This document shows, one piece after another, positions 8,153-20,505 of a DNA stretch of 39,462 nucleotides. The stretch spans positions 1 to 39,462 of the forward strand of contig JAJYPY010000008.1 of NCBI GenBank assembly GCA_021794995.1. Reading direction: 5' to 3'. Source of the DNA: Actinomycetes bacterium (GTDB lineage Bacteria; Actinomycetota; Acidimicrobiia; Acidimicrobiales; RAAP-2). A program made the translations under genes and the position numbers. The notes below the pieces were generated by a model that was not told the origin of the DNA, did not search any database, and saw only the letters and a program-made list of their open reading frames with translations. Every line of letters starts with the position of its first letter. The first letter of the stretch is position 1.

Positions 8153-9094
8153 GTGGTGGTCTACATCGTGCGACGCCTGGCCCAAGCGGCGATCGTGCTC
8201 CTGCTCGTCTCGATCATCGTCTTCGGCCTGCTCCACGCGCTCCCCGGCGGCCTGGTGCGCGCCCAGCTCGGGCCGAAGGCGAGCGCCTATGCCGTACGCC
8301 AGCTCACCGTCCAAGAGGGGCTCACAAAGCCCCTCCCCGTGCAGTACGGCGTGTGGCTGTCGAACGTGCTCCACGGGAACCTCGGCCTTGCCTACAAGCA
8401 GCAGACGCCGGTTTCCACCCTCCTTGGCGAGTACTTCCCCCGCGACCTGCTGCTCGCGGGCAGTGGGCTCCTCCTGGCGATCCTCCTCGCAGTCCCGCTC
8501 GGCGTCCTCCAGGGCGGCCGGCGCAACTCACTCCTCGACTACGGCGTGTCGAGCGTGCTCCTCTCGGCGTATTCGATGCCGTACTTCCTCCTCGGCGTGA
8601 TCTTTATCGAGCTGTTGAACATCCAGTTCAATGTGCTCCCCGCCACCGCCACAGACTTCGGCAAGGGATTCGTCACCGACGTGCGCGTCCTCGCGTTGCC
8701 GGTGCTCACGCTGTGCCTCGGGAACATCGCCTACTTCAGCCGCTACGTGCGAAGTTCGGTCATCGACAACCTCGAGGAGGACTACGTCCGCTCGGCGCGG
8801 GCGAAGGGGGCGTCTCGGGGACGCATCCTCGTGCGTCACGTCCTGCGCAACTCCCTCCTGCCGTTCGTCTCGGCGGTGGGGCTGAGCCTGCCGACACTGG
8901 TGAGCGGCGCGCTGATCGTAGAGGTCCTCTTCCAGTTCCCGGGGATGGGACTCCTCTTTTGGGACGCGCAGCAGAACCGGACATATCCGCTGCTGCTCGG
9001 GATCATCCTCTTGGTGACCGGGGCGGTCGTCGTGGGCAACCTGCTGTCCGACCTCGCCTACGCGGCGCTCGATCCGCGGATCCGCTATGTCTGA
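8153..9094 (+). CDS. ABC transporter permease, DppB/OppB type
   Basis: A 313-residue inner-membrane subunit. The N-terminal YIVRRLAQAAIVLLLVSIIVFGLLH helix is the hallmark of DppB-type permeases. Hydrophobic helices follow, and an EAA loop (EEDYVRSARAKGASRGRI) near residues 204-221 would contact an ATPase. The C-terminus ends in LLSDLAYAALDPRIRY, usual for the family. The start is GTG 8153, preceded by CCGGAGGGA. It lies 90 nt after the binding-protein stop and overlaps the next permease by 8 nt, so it belongs to the same operon. No ATPase gene follows. Confidence 0.93.
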   Translation: MVVYIVRRLAQAAIVLLLVSIIVFGLLHALPGGLVRAQLGPKASAYAVRQLTVQEGLTKPLPVQYGVWLSNVLHGNLGLAYKQQTPVSTLLGEYFPRDLLLAGSGLLLAILLAVPLGVLQGGRRNSLLDYGVSSVLLSAYSMPYFLLGVIFIELLNIQFNVLPATATDFGKGFVTDVRVLALPVLTLCLGNIAYFSRYVRSSVIDNLEEDYVRSARAKGASRGRILVRHVLRNSLLPFVSAVGLSLPTLVSGALIVEVLFQFPGMGLLFWDAQQNRTYPLLLGIILLVTGAVVVGNLLSDLAYAALDPRIRYV

Positions 9095-10067
9095 GCCCCC
9101 CGGCCCGGTCGATCGCAGGACCGCCCTGGTGGACCCGTTGGCGGAGACGCCGGTCGACCCGGTGCCGCTGCGTGCGGCGGAGGAGGCGCCCGTTGCGCAA
9201 GGCGGCGCGACGCGCTGGCGCAGATGGCGCCAGGACGCGTCCGTCTTCGTGTCCAACCGGCTCGCGCTCGTGAGCCTCGTGTTCATGGTGCTGATCGTCC
9301 TCTTCTGCTTCGTCGGTCCCCTCGTCTACAAGACCAATCAGACATCGGCGACACTGCTGAGCTCGAACCTCGCCCCCTCCGGGCAGTATCCGCTCGGCAC
9401 CGACCCCGAGGGATTCGACATGCTCGGACGGCTCATGCTCGGCGGCCAGAGCACGCTCGAAGTCGGCTTCGCCGTCGCGGTGTTCGCGACCGCGTTCGGG
9501 GCGCTTTGGGGCGCGCTGGCGGGCTATGTCGGCGGCGCCGTCGACTCGCTCCTCATGCGGATCGTCGACACGGTGCTGTCGATCCCCTTCCTGTTCCTCG
9601 CCGTCTTGATCGCCACGCTGCTCCAGCCGTCGCTGTGGCTCATCGTGCTGGCCATCACGGCAGTGAGCTGGCCCTCGACCGCACGTATCGTGCGCGGCGA
9701 GACGCTCTCGCTGCGCTCACGTGACTACGTCACCGCGGCGAAAGGCTTCGGCAGCTGGCAGTTGCACCTGATCGGCCGCCACATCCTTCCGAACTCCGTC
9801 GGCTCGATCGTCGTGAACGCGACGCTGAAGGTCGCCACAGCGATCCTCCTCTTCGCGTCGCTCAGCTTCCTCGGGCTCGGGGTGCCTCCGCCCGCGACCA
9901 GCTGGGGCCGGATGGTCACGATGGGGATCCACCAGCTCTTCAACGGCTACTGGTGGGAGCTGTGGCTCCCCGCGGCCGCCCTGGTCCTCGTCGTCATCGC
10001 GGTGAGCGGGATCGGAGACGGCCTCTACGACGTCGTCGCAAAGCGCCAGGCCATGGCGGGTACCTGA
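9087..10067 (+). CDS. ABC transporter permease, DppC/OppC type
   Basis: A 326-residue permease partner. After about 45 hydrophilic residues and a WRRWRQDASVFVSNRLALVSL lead-in, the first helix is followed by the periplasmic segment with YPLGTDPEGFDMLGRLMLGG that is typical of OppC_N proteins. The EAA loop (SRDYVTAAKGFGSWQLHLI) and FASLSFLGLGVPPPATSWGRM near the C-terminus complete the pattern. It overlaps the first permease by 8 nt. Two ATP-binding subunits (OppD/OppF type) would be needed for transport; none is present, so they are either encoded elsewhere or shared. Confidence 0.93.
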   Translation: MSEPPGPVDRRTALVDPLAETPVDPVPLRAAEEAPVAQGGATRWRRWRQDASVFVSNRLALVSLVFMVLIVLFCFVGPLVYKTNQTSATLLSSNLAPSGQYPLGTDPEGFDMLGRLMLGGQSTLEVGFAVAVFATAFGALWGALAGYVGGAVDSLLMRIVDTVLSIPFLFLAVLIATLLQPSLWLIVLAITAVSWPSTARIVRGETLSLRSRDYVTAAKGFGSWQLHLIGRHILPNSVGSIVVNATLKVATAILLFASLSFLGLGVPPPATSWGRMVTMGIHQLFNGYWWELWLPAAALVLVVIAVSGIGDGLYDVVAKRQAMAGT

Positions 10068-10415
10068 TCTCGAGCACGCGGGAGCCGTATGCGCCGCGGC
10101 GCCCCGCAGATCGTCCTCCTCCATCGCGCCCATGATCGCCGTGCGGGGAGGGTGCTCGATTCGCATCGCGGCAAGGGGGCCGCTATCGTCCCCGGGCTGA
10201 CAGGCGTGCACACCCCGGCAGTGCTGCCGGTGCGGCGTGCACGTACCCACGATCGAGGGAGGACGCGCAGGACCGGGCAAGACGACCGGGACCGATACAA
10301 CGGCCGCACACCTTATGGCTGAGAGCCAGGACGGAGGACGCCTGCCGCGTTCCGTCCGGGGGTCGAATGCGATGGCCGAGGTCCGCACATACACCACACG
10401 GAGGGGAGGCGCTTC
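10068..10415. other. 348-nt intergenic region with structured leader ahead of the transglycosylase gene
   Basis: No convincing gene. The main structure is a hairpin with arms CCGGCAG (10215-10221) and CTGCCGG (10224-10230), flanked by two direct copies of GGCGTGCAC (10203-10211 and 10234-10242); the GTGCAC cores can also pair with each other. Rpf-type genes in actinobacteria often carry long regulatory leaders, including c-di-AMP (ydaO) riboswitches, but I could not match the conserved ydaO core here. It may be a structured 5' UTR of unknown type. Confidence 0.4.
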
Positions 10416-11069
10416 ATGCGCCCAACCACGGGAGGTGCAATGCGGCCCCGCATCGCACTCGTCGCGGCATGTGCCGCGTTCATCCTCGCGAACGCCACCG
10501 TCATCGGCGTGAGCGAAGCAGTCACGTCAACCACGGCGCTGTCGTCGCATGCCGTCGCGCCAGCGGCGGGATCGGCTGGCGCAGCGCGTCCGCTGCTCGG
10601 CGCGCGTCGTCGCTCGGGACACGGCGGCTTCCTCGTCTCGGTGCAGCTCGTGAGTCACATCGAGCGCATCGTCTCCCGGCAGAGGAGCGCTCCCGCAGCG
10701 CCACCGCCACCTCCACCACCCCCGCCCCCTGCGCCCCCACCCCCGGCCCCTGCGCCCCCACCGGTCGTCAACGCGGCGGTGCAGGGGTGGAACTCCGACG
10801 CGACGTCGACGACAACCGCGGACTGGGCGTGCATCCGCAACCACGAGTCAAATGACAACTACTCGGAGAACACGGGGAACGGGTACTCAGGTGCGTACCA
10901 GTTCGCGCCACGCACCTGGAACGAGTCGGTCGTCGGGGCGGGGTACCCCCAGTACGCCAACGGCGAGGCGTATCAAGCGCCGCCGGGCGTCCAGAACGCC
11001 GCAGCGCTCTGGCTGTACAACCGCGAGGGATGGTCACCGTGGAGCACGCGCGCCCAGTGCGGGCTGTAG
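10416..11069 (+). CDS. Exported transglycosylase-like protein (Rpf-type lysozyme fold)
   Basis: A 217-residue secreted cell-wall enzyme. An N-terminal signal-like helix (about residues 12-28) is followed by a 70-residue low-complexity part and a run of prolines at 96-117 that would span the wall. The C-terminal domain begins near WACIRNHESNDNYS; Glu144 in that motif matches the catalytic Glu of the resuscitation-promoting-factor lysozyme fold. It continues with GYSGAYQFAPRTWNE and ends in WSPWSTRAQCGL. Cys139 and the Cys near the end could pair. Two ATGs both have ribosome sites: 10416 after GGGGAGG, and 10440 after GGGAGG. The likely role is peptidoglycan cleavage during growth or exit from dormancy. 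It is a single gene. Confidence 0.85.
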   Translation: MRPTTGGAMRPRIALVAACAAFILANATVIGVSEAVTSTTALSSHAVAPAAGSAGAARPLLGARRRSGHGGFLVSVQLVSHIERIVSRQRSAPAAPPPPPPPPPPAPPPPAPAPPPVVNAAVQGWNSDATSTTTADWACIRNHESNDNYSENTGNGYSGAYQFAPRTWNESVVGAGYPQYANGEAYQAPPGVQNAAALWLYNREGWSPWSTRAQCGL

Positions 11070-11077
11070 CGGCCGTG

Positions 11078-11111
11078 CGACGACGATGCGTGCATCGTGC
11101 ACACGTCGTCG
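11078..11111 (+). terminator. Hairpin after the transglycosylase gene
   Basis: The arms CGACGACG (11078-11085) and CGTCGTCG (11104-11111) enclose a smaller GATGC/GCATC hairpin. The structure begins 8 nt after the stop codon. No T-tract follows, so it may be an actinobacterial-type terminator without a U-run. Confidence 0.4.
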
Positions 11112-11151
11112 GGGCGCGACGACACAAGGGGACTGCGCCACACGGAGTCAC

Positions 11152-11340
11152 CTAGGGCTGGCGATTCCGGACAACGTCGCTCGGCTGACTACCCGGTCCG
11201 ATCGGTCCGCAAACACGTTGTGGACCAGGGCGCGAGCGAGTGTGGCGCCCCTCTGCGGGCGCGATGTGGTCCGGGTCTTCGGCAGGTCCCATGCGATGCA
11301 GGGATGAAGATGTTGTAGAGTGCGCGATCTAGGGCTGGCG
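11152..11340. promoter_or_regulatory. 12-bp direct repeats and promoter of the histidine-kinase operon
   Basis: CTAGGGCTGGCG occurs at 11152-11163 and again at 11329-11340, 177 bp apart. TAGAGT at 11316-11321 is a possible -10, which would place transcription start at about 11328, so the second copy would lie on the first transcribed bases. The arrangement resembles paired operators that could allow looping. The function is inferred from position only. Confidence 0.4.
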
Positions 11341-11361
11341 TCGACTCCTGTGAGGTGGAGG

Positions 11362-16248
<4,887 letters not shown>

Positions 16249-16250
16249 GC

Positions 16251-17153
16251 ATGACGGCGCCCGGAGACGTCACCGAGCGGGTGCTGATCGTCGACGACCG
16301 AGACGACAATCTGATGGCCCTCGAGGCGGCGCTCGAGCCACTCGGCTACCAGCTGCTTTCGGCAAGATCGGGGGCCGACGCGTTGCGGCTGCTGCTCGAG
16401 ACGGACGTATCGGCCATCGTCCTCGACGTGCAGATGCCGGACATGGACGGCTTCGAGACGGCGTCGCTCTTGAAGGCCCGCGAGGCGACGCGCGCCATCC
16501 CGGTCCTGTTCCTCACGGCGGTCGGTCTCAGCCTCGAGCACGAGCTGCGCGGCTACGAGGTCGGCGCGGTCGACTACATCTGCAAGCCGTTCGAGCCCCG
16601 GGTGCTCCAGGCCAAGGTGCGTGCCGCCGTGCGGTGGGGATCCGAGCTGTGCGCGCTGCGGCGCTCGAGCCGCGTCTATCAGGAGGCCGCTACGTCGCTC
16701 GCCTCGCTGCGGGTGGTGGAGCCCGGCGGTACCGGCGCACGCGGGGCGCGGGTGACCGGCGCCGCGCGAACCGAGCCCGTGGTGACCACGCGTGTCCTGG
16801 ACGTCGAGCTCGAGGCCTCGGTGACTGCGCCGGCGGCCGCGAGGGCGGCGGTGCGAAAGGCGCTGGCCGGCCAGTCGGACGAGTGCGTCGACGATGCGGT
16901 GCTGCTCGTGAGCGAGCTGCTCGCGAACGCCGTGTTGCACGCAGGCACGCAGACCCGGCTCCGGTTGGACATGGGCGAGACGTCGGTCAGGGTGGAGGTC
17001 GAAGACGCCGACGCGGCGCTGCCGAGCCCGGCGCCGGCGGGTGCGACCGACGAGGGCGGGAGGGGGCTGCGCTTGGTGGAGCAACTCGCCCAGCGTTGCG
17101 GATGGAACCGCTTGCCTGCAGGCAAGTCCGTCTGGTTCGAGCTGGACAGATGA
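16251..17153 (+). CDS. Response regulator receiver fused to RsbW-like HATPase_c domain
   Basis: A 300-residue two-domain protein. The receiver (residues 9-125) has the acidic pair D15-D16, phospho-acceptor Asp59 in LDVQMPDMDG, Thr89 and Lys112, so all switch residues are present. After a linker of about 55 residues comes an anti-sigma-type ATPase domain (about 185-300) with Glu222 and Asn226 in the N-box (SELLANAVLHAG) and a GGRGLRLVEQL glycine box at 269-279. By family knowledge the second domain would bind ATP and either a STAS protein or a sigma factor; the receiver would control it. ATG 16251 lies 2 nt after the kinase stop, and the stop overlaps the phosphatase start (ATGA). It is the likely phosphorelay output of the upstream kinase. 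Confidence 0.9.
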   Translation: MTAPGDVTERVLIVDDRDDNLMALEAALEPLGYQLLSARSGADALRLLLETDVSAIVLDVQMPDMDGFETASLLKAREATRAIPVLFLTAVGLSLEHELRGYEVGAVDYICKPFEPRVLQAKVRAAVRWGSELCALRRSSRVYQEAATSLASLRVVEPGGTGARGARVTGAARTEPVVTTRVLDVELEASVTAPAAARAAVRKALAGQSDECVDDAVLLVSELLANAVLHAGTQTRLRLDMGETSVRVEVEDADAALPSPAPAGATDEGGRGLRLVEQLAQRCGWNRLPAGKSVWFELDR

Positions 17154-18502
17154 CCGCCGGGCGGGAGGGGATGATCGGCTCGCGCCACGACGGGAAGTCC
17201 GAGGATGCGCCCCGGGACCGGAGCCGTCTCCTGGCGGCACTCGCCGAGCGCGACCGTCTTGAACGCGTCCTCCGCCTACTCCCCATGGCGCTGCCGGGGT
17301 GCTCCCCCGCGCGGGTGGCCGACGTCCTCGTCGAGGGCGCGTGCCTCCTGGCCAACGCACGCGTCGGCTGGGCCGTCCTGCCGGAGATCGCGCCCGTCGC
17401 GCTCGCAGGTGGTCCCGACGCGGGGTGGGTGGACACGGCGGTCCCCCCGAGACGCTGGCCGATCGTCGCGCGCGCGCTCGAGGGCGTCGCGGTGCATGTC
17501 CCCGATCTGCTCGCCGCCAAAGAGACGACGTCGTGGACTCCTCGAGGGTCAGGTGGCGCCGTCACGCCGCTCGCCACGGCCGACGGGCGGCCGCTTCGGT
17601 CGCTCAGCGCCCTGCCCCTCGCTCGGGGGGACAAGGTCCGGGGGGCGCTGGTGCTCGGGCACCATCGTGCGCATGCCTTCTCCGGACGTCAGCTCGCCCT
17701 CGTGAGCGCCCTCGTGGACCACCTCGGTGAGGCGCTGTCCATGTGCGAATCGGTCGACGAGCAGACCCGCGTGGCGGTCGCGCTCCAAGAGACGCTGCTC
17801 CCGCCGGTACTGCCGAGCGTGGACGGCGTGGAGATCGCCGCGCGCTACCGCCCCAGCGGATCGGGCAACCTCGTCGGGGGCGACTTCTACGACGTCTTCT
17901 CCGACGCCCGCGGAGGGTGGTACGTGCTGCTCGGCGACGCGAGCGGCATCGGGCCGGAGGCCGCGGGACTCGCGGGAGTCGCCCGCTACACGGCCCGGGC
18001 GCTCGCCGAGACGGCGCCCGGTCCGGTCGACATGCTGGCGCAGATCAACCGGGCGCTCCTGCGCGCCGCTCCCGAGGATCGGTTCTGCACCGCGGTGCTG
18101 GCGCACCTTTGGTCCGGTCCAGACGGCACCGTATCGGTGACGCTCGCCTCGGGCGGGCACCCCTCACCGCTCGTCCAGCGAGCATCTGGGGCGGTCGAAA
18201 CGGCGGCGCGCTGGACGGGGCTTGTCCTCGGCATCGTGCCCGACGCCGAGGTCGGCGTCGCGAAGGTCGTGCTGGAGCCCGGCGACGCCATCGCGTTCTA
18301 CACCGACGGTGTGACCGAAGCGCACGCGCCCGGGAGCGGGCAGTTCGGCGAGGAGCGGCTGGTCGCGGTGCTCGCGGATGCCCACACGCGCTCGGCGGCA
18401 GGCACGGCGCGGCGCGTGGAGCGCGCCGTCATGGACTACCGCTCCCCCGACGACCACGACGACCTGGCCATCGTGGTCGTCCGGTGCCGTCCCGCGCCCT
18501 GA
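17150..18502 (+). CDS. GAF-like/SpoIIE (PP2C-type) serine phosphatase
   Basis: A 450-residue soluble protein phosphatase. Residues about 25-190 resemble a GAF sensor. A short helix with VALQETLLPPVLPSVDGVEIA introduces the SpoIIE/PP2C domain (about 205-448). The metal-binding aspartates are visible in NLVGGDFYDVF, LLGDASGIGPEA, FYTDGVTEA and DDHDDLAIVVV. By family knowledge it dephosphorylates STAS antagonist proteins such as RsbV and so frees a sigma factor. ATG 17150 overlaps the stop of the receiver-ATPase gene by 4 nt; a second ATG at 17171 directly follows GGGAGGGG and is less well spaced. It is the third gene of the kinase operon, so kinase, switch and phosphatase are made together. Confidence 0.93.
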   Translation: MTAGREGMIGSRHDGKSEDAPRDRSRLLAALAERDRLERVLRLLPMALPGCSPARVADVLVEGACLLANARVGWAVLPEIAPVALAGGPDAGWVDTAVPPRRWPIVARALEGVAVHVPDLLAAKETTSWTPRGSGGAVTPLATADGRPLRSLSALPLARGDKVRGALVLGHHRAHAFSGRQLALVSALVDHLGEALSMCESVDEQTRVAVALQETLLPPVLPSVDGVEIAARYRPSGSGNLVGGDFYDVFSDARGGWYVLLGDASGIGPEAAGLAGVARYTARALAETAPGPVDMLAQINRALLRAAPEDRFCTAVLAHLWSGPDGTVSVTLASGGHPSPLVQRASGAVETAARWTGLVLGIVPDAEVGVAKVVLEPGDAIAFYTDGVTEAHAPGSGQFGEERLVAVLADAHTRSAAGTARRVERAVMDYRSPDDHDDLAIVVVRCRPAP

Positions 18503-18644
18503 GCCTGCTCCCACCGCTACGACCTGGGCTGATCCCCGACGTGCGGGCGGGCGCGCCCGGATCGGGCATACCTTCTTGCGGCGGCGGCGGCCGGGCGCAG
18601 CCGCCGCGTGCATGGCGTCGCGTCCAGCGAGCGAGGGTGGAGGA

Positions 18645-19895
18645 ATGCGTGACCCCGTCGATCCCGAGCGGGAAGGTGATCTCGCGGCGGTGACAGCCGA
18701 TCTCGTGGTGACGAGCAGGGGCGGGCTCGATCGCCCCCAAGACTCCGGCCGGCCCGACTCCGGCGGGCCCGACTCCGGCGGGCCCGACTCCGGCCGGCCC
18801 GACTCCGGCGGGCGACCCCGGCACCCCGATCGTCGCTGGCACTGGCCCCGCTGGCTCCCCCCGCCCAAGGCCGTCCTCGTCATCATCGTCGTGCTCGCGT
18901 TCGGCGCGCTCTTGTACCGGATCCGCTCGGACATCGGCACCGCGATCCACCGGGTGAGCCTCTCCGGGCTCGTCTGGATCCCCGCGGCCTTCGGGGCGGA
19001 GGGCGGGTCGTTCCTCGCGTACTCAGGGGTGCAGCAGCGCCTGCTCCGCGCCGGCGGGGCGCATATCTCCCACCTCACCGTCGCCCGCCTCACCGTCGCC
19101 GCGACCGGGATCTCCAACCTCGTCCCGGGCGGCACCGCCCCGTCGAGCGGCTGGCTCATCGGGCAGTACCGCCGTCACGGGGTGCCGCTCTCCCTCGCCC
19201 TGTGGGCGGTGCTCTCGGGAGGGTTCGCCGCCGGGATCTCCGTCCTGTTCTTGTGCCTGGTCGGTGCCGAGATCGCGGGACTGCTCGTGCCCTGGGCGTT
19301 CGCCGGTCTCCTCGTCGTCTTGGCAGGTGCCGCGATCGGGGGTGTCGTGGTGCTGCACCACGTCGCCGCCGTCCGCGCGTGGGTGGACCGCGACCACAAG
19401 CTGCCGGGCCTGCGCCTCGCCCGGCGCGCCGTCCGTCATGCCAAAGACGTGGCGCGCTACCGCGCGACCGTCGGCGGCGGGACCGTCGTCTACGCGTTGA
19501 GCATCACCAACTGGGTGCTCGATGTCGTCGTGCTCGCGACCGGTTTCACCGTCGTGGGCCTCCCGGTGCCGTGGAGGGCGCTGTTGTTCGCGTACGCCGT
19601 GGCGCAGATCGCAGGCTCGCTCGCGCCCGTGCCCGGTGGGATCGGTTTCGTCGAGGGTGGCATGATCGGCGCGCTCACCCTGGCGGGCACGCCCGCGGGA
19701 GACGCGGTGATCGCGACCGTGATCTACCGGTTGGTGACGACCCTCGGGATGGCCGGGGTGGGATCGATCGCCTTGTTCTTCGTGCACAGGATGCAGCCGA
19801 CGCAGGCGACGCTCTCGGGAGACGCGGCCTCCGACGCTGAGCGCCGGCGGGTCGGAGAGGGGCTTCCTGAGCCCCCCTCACGTCATGATCCGTGA
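18645..19895 (+). CDS. Lysylphosphatidylglycerol synthase transmembrane-domain (UPF0104) protein
   Basis: A 416-residue membrane protein. Its first 65 residues are hydrophilic and include five DSGxP repeats. From about residue 80 on, multiple helices follow the LPG_synthase_TM pattern, with the conserved GISNLVPGGTAPSSGWLIG segment and the C-terminal APVPGGIGFVEGGMIGAL motif. The soluble aminoacyl-transfer domain of MprF is absent, so this is the stand-alone flippase-like half. Its substrate is unknown. ATG 18645 follows GGTGGAGG. It is separate from the kinase operon by 142 nt, which hold a possible TACCTT -10 box near 18570. It converges with the deazaflavin protein gene. Confidence 0.88.
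   Translation: MRDPVDPEREGDLAAVTADLVVTSRGGLDRPQDSGRPDSGGPDSGGPDSGRPDSGGRPRHPDRRWHWPRWLPPPKAVLVIIVVLAFGALLYRIRSDIGTAIHRVSLSGLVWIPAAFGAEGGSFLAYSGVQQRLLRAGGAHISHLTVARLTVAATGISNLVPGGTAPSSGWLIGQYRRHGVPLSLALWAVLSGGFAAGISVLFLCLVGAEIAGLLVPWAFAGLLVVLAGAAIGGVVVLHHVAAVRAWVDRDHKLPGLRLARRAVRHAKDVARYRATVGGGTVVYALSITNWVLDVVVLATGFTVVGLPVPWRALLFAYAVAQIAGSLAPVPGGIGFVEGGMIGALTLAGTPAGDAVIATVIYRLVTTLGMAGVGSIALFFVHRMQPTQATLSGDAASDAERRRVGEGLPEPPSRHDP
18741..18815 (+). repeat. Five 15-bp tandem repeats encoding DSG(R/G)P
   Basis: Units starting at 18741, 18756, 18771, 18786 and 18801 each begin GACTCCGGC and differ at one or two bases. They encode a flexible Asp/Ser/Gly/Pro stretch before the first membrane helix. 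The copy number probably varies between strains. Confidence 0.85.
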
Positions 19896-19916
19896 GACCG
19901 GGGCCTCCGCACCGGC

Positions 19917-20369
19917 TCAGCCAGGGTCGGCGCGGCGGGCCACCAGGACGGGGATCTCGCGCGAGGTGTGCTCCTGGTACTCGGCGTAGGGGGGATAGGC
20001 GTCGACCGCGCGGGCCCACCACGTCGCCTTCTCTTCCCCCGTCACCTCGCGCGCAACCGCGTCGAAGGGCTCGGGGCCGTCTTGGATCATGAGGGCCGTC
20101 GGGTCTGCAGTGATGTTGCGGTACCACACGGGGTGCTCGGGCGCGCCTCCTTTGGACGCGACGAGCGCGTACTCGCCGTCGTGCTCCACCCGCATCAGCG
20201 CGAACTTGCGGATCTTGCCGGTGCGCACCCCGCGGGTCGTGACGACGATGATCGGCAGCCCGGTGTCGCGCAGCGTGTTGGCTCGCCGGCCGCCCGAGCG
20301 CTCGTACTCGGCAACCTGGTCGGCGACCCACGCCGACGGGGACGGCTCGTACTCTCCGACGAGGGGCAT
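19917..20369 (-). CDS. Deazaflavin (F420)-dependent nitroreductase family protein
   Basis: A 150-residue split-barrel protein of the Ddn/FDOR family. Recognisable parts are RRANTLRDTGLPIIVVTTRG, then RTGKIRKFALMRVEHDGEYALVASKGGAPEHPVWYRN, which carries the cofactor-phosphate-binding basic residues, and a C-terminal YAEYQEHTSREIPV tail. The family binds F420 and reduces quinones or other electrophiles; the substrate here is unknown. ATG 20369 follows AGGAGGT at good spacing. It is divergent from 3-hydroxybutyryl-CoA dehydrogenase with a 136-nt gap. TATGGT at 20411-20406 (minus strand) is a possible -10. Confidence 0.9.
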   Translation of the reverse strand: MPLVGEYEPSPSAWVADQVAEYERSGGRRANTLRDTGLPIIVVTTRGVRTGKIRKFALMRVEHDGEYALVASKGGAPEHPVWYRNITADPTALMIQDGPEPFDAVAREVTGEEKATWWARAVDAYPPYAEYQEHTSREIPVLVARRADPG

Positions 20370-20457
20370 CGGGGACCTCCTGGATCGTGCTGACGCTCAG
20401 ACCTGGACCATACCCACATGCGCGCCGCGTGGTGCGGAGGGCCCCGGTGCCCCCCGG

Positions 20458-20463
20458 TAGCAT
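20458..20463 (+). promoter_or_regulatory. Possible -10 box of the 3-hydroxybutyryl-CoA dehydrogenase gene
   Basis: TAGCAT lies in the 136-nt divergent gap and would give a leader of about 36 nt, with GAGAGGGG as the ribosome site before GTG 20506. I see no clear -35. Confidence 0.35.
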
Positions 20464-20505
20464 CGTTCGACGCCGACGCATACGAGCGGCGACGAGAGGG
20501 GTGGC

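Noticed and set aside
5906-8374. Long minus-strand open frame opposite the ABC binding-protein gene
   Set aside because: The plus-strand frame has clear family motifs, and the antisense translation resembles no protein family.
10200-10415. c-di-AMP (ydaO), TPP or cobalamin riboswitch
   Set aside because: CTGAGA and a GCTGACAG-like string are present, but the order and the remaining conserved cores do not match any of these classes.
20406-20412. SigF-type promoter for the deazaflavin protein gene
   Set aside because: GGGTAT is present on the minus strand, but no GTTT-like -35 lies at the needed distance.
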